A stretch of DNA of 36,663 nt from the NCBI GenBank assembly GCA_036745875.1, contig DAIOFH010000029.1, positions 1 to 36,663 on the forward strand, given 5' to 3'. Under the pieces are notes generated by a model, which was not told the DNA's origin, made no database searches, and was given only the letters and a program-made list of their open reading frames with translations. The position numbers and the translations under genes are program-made. This document shows, piece after piece, positions 33,240-36,663 of this stretch; the first letter of the stretch is position 1, and each line of letters begins with the position of its first letter. The stretch comes from DAIOFH01 sp036745875. GTDB taxonomy: Bacteria > Planctomycetota > SZUA-567.

Positions 33240-34316
33240 CTATTGTGTCTCCTTCGCCAGCCGTTTCATGCGCTTTTCGGCGGCGCGGGATATGCGGTTG
33301 TGGGTCGAGGCGATGCCCATTGCCTTCCATACTTCCTTCATGGTGGCGCGGGCGGCTTCCCGCATCCGTTCAGTACCTTCAAAAAGAACCTGATCGACAA
33401 AGCCGGTATCGGCTTCATACTGTTTATAGCGTTCGCGCATCGGCGCGAGGAAATCGTTGATCGCCCCGGCAAGCGCGTCCTTGATCTCGACGTCCCCGAT
33501 TTTTCCTTCGCGGTAACGTTTTTTAAAGTCTTCCACCTGTTCCTTGTCCGGATTGAAAGCGTCGTGGTATTGGAAGACCGGATTCCCTTCGACAGTTCCG
33601 GGAATGTCGGCATGGACGCGCTTCGGGTCCGTGTACATGCCGCGGACCTTCTTGACGACAGCCTTTTCGTCGTCGTGCAGGTAGATGCAGTTGCCGAGGG
33701 ATTTGGACATCTTGCCGTTGCCGTCGGTGCCCAACAGGGTCGGCACCTCGCCGACAAGGACGTCGGGGATCGGGAAAACTTCGCCATAAAGCATGTTGAA
33801 GCGGCGCGCCACTTCGCGGGTCACCTCGACGTGTGACTCGTTGTCTTTGCCGACCGGCACCAGATGGGCGCGCGGCAACAAAATATCGGCCGCCTGCAAG
33901 ACCGGATAGCCGAGAAGGCCGAAAGGCATTTCCTCGTCCGAAAGATTGGCGGCGCGGGCCATGTCCTTGATGGACGGCACGCGGGTGAGGCGATTGACGG
34001 TGATGAGCATTTCCAGAATCAGGTTGAGTTCGAACGTTTCCCTGACGCAGGATTGAAGATAGATGGTCGTCTTCTCCGGGTCGATCCCGGCGGCAAGATA
34101 ATCAAGAACCAGTCCGCGCGCGTTTTCAGCGATTTCCTCGATTGCTTCACGATTCGGTTTCGTCGTCAGCATGTGCAGGTCGGCGACTATGAGGGTGGTG
34201 TCATAGGTGTGCTGCAATTCAACCCTGGCTTTCAGTGAGCCGACATAATGGCCTAAATGGAGCCGACCTGTCGGACGGTCCCCGGTAAGGATGCGTTTCT
34301 TCTGCGACTCGGGCAT
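33240..34316 (-). CDS. trpS: tryptophanyl-tRNA synthetase
   Basis: A 358-residue class I aminoacyl-tRNA synthetase. The HIGH-like motif is GRLHLGHYVGSL (18-29), and the KMSKS loop is GNGKMSKSLGN. LLGYPVLQAADILL and VPVGKDNESHVEVTREVARRFN are characteristic of TrpS. It is some 25 residues longer than the Bacillus enzyme, mostly at the C-terminus (basic, AEKRMKRLAKETQ). It heads the leftward group trpS-glmS-trmD. It is divergent from the sugar-kinase gene across a 208-base region; no tryptophan leader or T-box was recognised there. Confidence 0.96.
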   Translation of the reverse strand: MPESQKKRILTGDRPTGRLHLGHYVGSLKARVELQHTYDTTLIVADLHMLTTKPNREAIEEIAENARGLVLDYLAAGIDPEKTTIYLQSCVRETFELNLILEMLITVNRLTRVPSIKDMARAANLSDEEMPFGLLGYPVLQAADILLPRAHLVPVGKDNESHVEVTREVARRFNMLYGEVFPIPDVLVGEVPTLLGTDGNGKMSKSLGNCIYLHDDEKAVVKKVRGMYTDPKRVHADIPGTVEGNPVFQYHDAFNPDKEQVEDFKKRYREGKIGDVEIKDALAGAINDFLAPMRERYKQYEADTGFVDQVLFEGTERMREAARATMKEVWKAMGIASTHNRISRAAEKRMKRLAKETQ

Positions 34317-34362
34317 GCGTTGCCTTTCTTGTTTAGCGCGCTTTTTTTGCCGGGTTTTGTTT

Positions 34363-34391
34363 TTGAAACATCCGGCAAGAACGATTACAAT
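34363..34391 (+). promoter_or_regulatory. sigma-70 promoter of the PfkB kinase gene
   Basis: TTGAAA (34363-34368), a 17-base spacer and TACAAT (34386-34391), reading right. The predicted start near 34398 leaves a leader of about 125 bases. A second TATAAT at 34421 lacks a good -35. Confidence 0.5.
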
Positions 34392-34524
34392 CCCACTCGT
34401 ACATTTCGCTTGTGGAAATATATAATATTACGATTGCGGAAGACAAACGCAACAACGACCCGGTGTAAAGATGGGTTTTTCCATTTTTACCGGGAATTGT
34501 TGCGTTCTGCATAGGAGGGACAAG

Positions 34525-35427
34525 GTGTCCAGCTCGAAACCGGTTACCATGAGTATTGGCGAGGTACTATGGGATATGCTCCCCGACGGAAAGGCCCTCG
34601 GAGGCGCTCCGACAAACGTTGCATGGCATTGCGCCCAGCTTGGCGCGGACGCGCATGTCTGTAGCGCGGTCGGCAAGGACGACCTTGGCGACGAAATTCT
34701 TTCCCGCCTCAAGGCGATGCGCCTGGACACCAGCGCCATCGCGGTCATCCCCGACAAGCCGACAAGCACCGTCGACGCCATGTTGTCGGCGGAAGGGAAC
34801 GCCACCTACGTCATCCATGAAAATGTCGCCTGGGACGCCATGCCCGCGTCGCCAGTTGCTCTGGAACTGGCCGCGAAAGCGGATGGGATCAATTTCGGCA
34901 CCCTGGCGCAGCGCGGCGAATTCGGCCTTACGGAAACACACAAGATCCTCGACGCGACCCGTCCCGACTGCCTCCGTATTTTCGACGTCAACCTCCGGAC
35001 GCCGTTCATCTACAAGAATGTTATTGAAAAAGGCCTCGCCAAAGCCACCGTGGTCAAAATGAATGACGACGAACTGCCGATCCTTTCCGAAATGTTCGGA
35101 TGGGACAAGGAGCCTGAAGCGGCAATCACCGCGATGTTCAAACTGTTCCCCGGACTGAAACATGCCGTAGTCACCCGCGGATCTCGGGGAGCCTGGTGGC
35201 ACAACAAATTGCGTCTTTACGGCAAGCTGCCCGCCATGGCGGTCAAGGCCGTTGATACGATCGGTGCGGGCGATTCGTTTACCGCCTCAGTGATGATGGG
35301 CCTTCTCAAAGGATGGGATGAGGAGACGACGATGGAAGCCGCGCTGAACGTGGCCGCCTTCGTCTGCACCAGCAGAGGCGGCACTCCGGAACTGCCGGAC
35401 ACGCTCAAGGCCCCATTCCTTGCCTAG
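34525..35427 (+). CDS. PfkB-family sugar kinase (fructokinase-like)
   Basis: A 300-residue ribokinase/PfkB kinase. GTG 34525 is the chosen start because AGGAGGG (34513-34519) is spaced five bases before it; the upstream ATG at 34471 lacks a ribosome site. The N-terminal substrate region is GEVLWDMLPDGKALGGAPTNVAWH, typical of fructokinases. VGKDDLGDEIL lies nearby. The C-terminal ATP/catalytic motif is VDTIGAGDSFTASVMMGLL, with catalytic Asp in GAGD. It stands alone with its own promoter and terminator. Fructose is the most likely substrate, but other sugars are possible. Confidence 0.9.
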   Translation: MSSSKPVTMSIGEVLWDMLPDGKALGGAPTNVAWHCAQLGADAHVCSAVGKDDLGDEILSRLKAMRLDTSAIAVIPDKPTSTVDAMLSAEGNATYVIHENVAWDAMPASPVALELAAKADGINFGTLAQRGEFGLTETHKILDATRPDCLRIFDVNLRTPFIYKNVIEKGLAKATVVKMNDDELPILSEMFGWDKEPEAAITAMFKLFPGLKHAVVTRGSRGAWWHNKLRLYGKLPAMAVKAVDTIGAGDSFTASVMMGLLKGWDEETTMEAALNVAAFVCTSRGGTPELPDTLKAPFLA

Positions 35428-35493
35428 AAACGGTTGAATAACCAAGGATAGTGTGGTCTCATTATTTTGGAGACATCCTACAATCCAATCCCT

Positions 35494-35533
35494 GTGCGGC
35501 TGTGTTTTTGATGAAACACAGCCGCATTTTTTA
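35494..35533 (+). terminator. terminator after the sugar-kinase gene
   Basis: The stem TGCGGCTGTGTTT pairs with AAACACAGCCGCA, a 13-bp perfect match, with a short loop, followed by TTTTTTAT. It ends the PfkB kinase transcript 67 bases after the stop codon. Confidence 0.9.
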
Positions 35534-35559
35534 TCACCGGGAATTTTGACGGTTATACC

Positions 35560-35594
35560 AAAGATATTGCTTGCACAAATTCCGCAATATCTTT
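35560..35594. repeat. 11-bp inverted repeat overlapping a promoter (candidate operator)
   Basis: AAAGATATTGC (35560-35570) and GCAATATCTTT (35584-35594) are exact reverse complements separated by 13 bases. The -35 hexamer lies in the spacer and the right arm touches the -10 box, the expected place for a repressor or activator site. Confidence 0.6.
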
Positions 35595-35599
35595 ATAAA
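35571..35599 (+). promoter_or_regulatory. promoter of the sensor-like membrane gene
   Basis: TTGCAC (35571-35576), a 17-base spacer and TATAAA (35594-35599). The predicted start near 35606 gives a leader of about 210 bases before ATG 35816. Confidence 0.55.
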
Positions 35600-35815
35600 A
35601 GATGTTATATATCACGTAGAAAATGTTTATCGCCATTCATTATTTCACAGGGTTAAGCGTTGTCATCGATTCCTATATGGGCGTCCCAAGGCAGTTTACC
35701 CTAACAATTGCCGCCCGCATGACAAAATTTCCTTCTTTTTTGCGGAGCGCCTGGCTGCAAGCTCCGCAGTTGATGAGATTGTCGTCGGGAGGGTGTGCCA
35801 TACGGGTGAGATGAT

Positions 35816-36663
35816 ATGATAACTGTCTTCCATTCATTCAACATCGACATGTTATACATATCCATCGGCATGATGCTGATGCTGTCGGCGATTTTATCCT
35901 TCGCGGTGTATAAAAACTCCCATCTGCGCGGCGGCGTGAAAGCGGGAGCGGCACTGGCCATAGCTCTCGGTTTGCTGGCCGTTGGAGAATGGCTGGCGGC
36001 CTTCGGCATTGCCAACTACGACAGCCTCCTCCTGCAATACGCCAAAAGCGCCACTGTCATCGGAGGTGCTTTCTGTCTGATGTACTGCTCATGGCTGCAC
36101 AAGCCGCCGAAAGCAAAAACCTTCAGAACGTATTATTTTTCCTATGCGATGCTCGCCCTGTTTTCACTGATATCCTTGACAGCCCCCTATTTCGCGTCTG
36201 ACGCGCTGGAACAGTCGGGACGGCATTCCTTCCTGTTGTTTTTGCAAAAAGCCATTGTCCTCCTGCCCGCGTCATTGTTTTTTGTTTTTCACGGCCTTCC
36301 TCCGGGCGGACCGGACAGACGGCGCTGGATCAAGCTGTTTTTCCCACTTCCCATTCTCGCTTTCCTGTTGGCTATCGGCCCTTCCGCAGGCATCACCACC
36401 GCACTGGAAACGCAGGATCCCACCCTTGAATGGTGGGGCGAAGCGGTGCATATCACGCGTTTGATCATGGCGTTGATTCTTGCGGTCATGCTGTGGCGGC
36501 GCTATTCGGAGTTGTTGAAGATCAGCGGCTGGGGCACCTGGTTGCCGATTTCCGCTTTTGTCATTTTGAGCGCTGTTTGCTTCGTCTTTATCAACAGGGT
36601 CAAAACCAATTATATTGAACAGCAAAACAACAGGATGCTTGCCGCTGCGGAAGCAGCGGCGGG
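35816..36663 (+). CDS. multi-pass membrane protein, N-terminal part (runs off the window)
   Basis: An open frame from ATG 35816 to the last base of the window, 282 complete codons. GGGTGAG (35804-35810) is the likely ribosome site; the ATG at 35811 hits a stop at once. The protein starts MITVFHSFNIDMLYISIGMM and has about seven or eight hydrophobic segments, with short basic loops such as HKPPKAKTFR and GPDRRRWIK. After the last helix it continues NRVKTNYIEQQNNRMLAAAE, which looks like the start of a signalling helix or linker. This layout is typical of membrane sensor domains ahead of PAS, GGDEF or histidine-kinase modules, but no such module lies in the window. Function is therefore open. 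Confidence 0.75.
   Translation, partial: MITVFHSFNIDMLYISIGMMLMLSAILSFAVYKNSHLRGGVKAGAALAIALGLLAVGEWLAAFGIANYDSLLLQYAKSATVIGGAFCLMYCSWLHKPPKAKTFRTYYFSYAMLALFSLISLTAPYFASDALEQSGRHSFLLFLQKAIVLLPASLFFVFHGLPPGGPDRRRWIKLFFPLPILAFLLAIGPSAGITTALETQDPTLEWWGEAVHITRLIMALILAVMLWRRYSELLKISGWGTWLPISAFVILSAVCFVFINRVKTNYIEQQNNRMLAAAEAAA

Larger units (their letters stand above)
35534..35815. other. leader region of the sensor-like membrane gene
   Basis: It holds a promoter inside an 11-bp inverted repeat (35560-35599) and a GC-rich 8-bp hairpin TGCGGAGC/GCTCCGCA (35741-35748 with 35761-35768) in the predicted 200-base leader. The hairpin is not followed by T, so it is not a terminator. A 63-codon frame at 35623-35814 has no ribosome site and no recognisable protein pattern. 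Confidence 0.5.

Noticed and set aside
32099..33460. 453-codon open frame antisense to glmS and the end of trpS
   Set aside because: It lies opposite two unmistakable genes, crosses their intergenic gap and has no recognisable domain.
34342..34379. hairpin TTGCCGG/CCGGCAA between trpS and the kinase gene as a terminator
   Set aside because: The T-run lies before the stem on the plus strand and no T-run follows on either strand; the region also holds the kinase promoter.
35623..35814. 63-codon frame in the leader of the sensor-like gene
   Set aside because: No ribosome site, no recognisable pattern, and it overlaps a GC-rich hairpin; more likely untranslated leader.

Overview
This window (about 36.7 kb, moderately GC-rich genes with AT-rich intergenic regions) comes from a Gram-negative bacterium. 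An autotransporter with a C-terminal beta-barrel and an RND efflux pump both require an outer membrane. Housekeeping genes (trpS, glmS, trmD, argJ, ispH) show that it is chromosomal. Several features suggest the Planctomycetes-Verrucomicrobia-Lentisphaerae group: the PATR-type autotransporter, an integrase-like C-terminal tail, an enlarged RNase HII-like protein, and an IspH-UbiA fusion. The taxonomy is my inference and is not proven by any single marker.

Layout. (1) 1-1,735: the right edge of a probable mobile island. It holds a PIN-domain toxin/antitoxin pair, a terminator, an integrase-like tail ORF, and a 23-bp copy of the 3' end of a tRNA-Leu that looks like an att site. (2) 1,737-6,970: a DUF502 membrane protein and, divergently, a large autotransporter split by a one-base frameshift and closed by a terminator. 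(3) 6,983-14,244, minus strand: a complete 2-aminoethylphosphonate (AEP) uptake and breakdown operon. It encodes PhnW transaminase, PhnX phosphonatase, a binding protein, an ATPase, a fused two-domain permease and an FAD oxidoreductase. Adenine deaminase lies just upstream on the same strand. (4) 16,096-21,200, plus strand: an RND efflux operon (fusion protein, pump, MarR regulator). Its promoter region carries two copies of a 16-bp palindrome, each abutting a -10 box. (5) 21,216-26,268, minus strand: a Pro/Glu-rich membrane-anchored protein, an IspH-UbiA fusion, an RNase HII-like protein translationally coupled to it, and an ArsB/NhaD-type permease. (6) 26,480-28,498, plus strand: phosphoglycolate-phosphatase-like HAD enzyme, class I glutamine amidotransferase, AllA-like cupin, strong terminator. 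(7) 28,530-34,316, minus strand: trpS, glmS, trmD, a metallophosphoesterase and argJ. (8) 34,525-36,663, plus strand: a PfkB sugar kinase with terminator, then the start of a multi-pass membrane protein that runs off the window, preceded by a promoter framed by an 11-bp inverted repeat.

How the genes work together. The phn operon would import AEP, transaminate it to phosphonoacetaldehyde and cleave it to acetaldehyde and phosphate. The FAD enzyme possibly feeds in N-substituted or related aminophosphonates. The RND operon appears to be autoregulated by its own MarR protein through the duplicated operator. The IspH-UbiA fusion joins the last step of the MEP isoprenoid pathway to a membrane prenyltransferase-like domain. 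It is the most unusual protein here.
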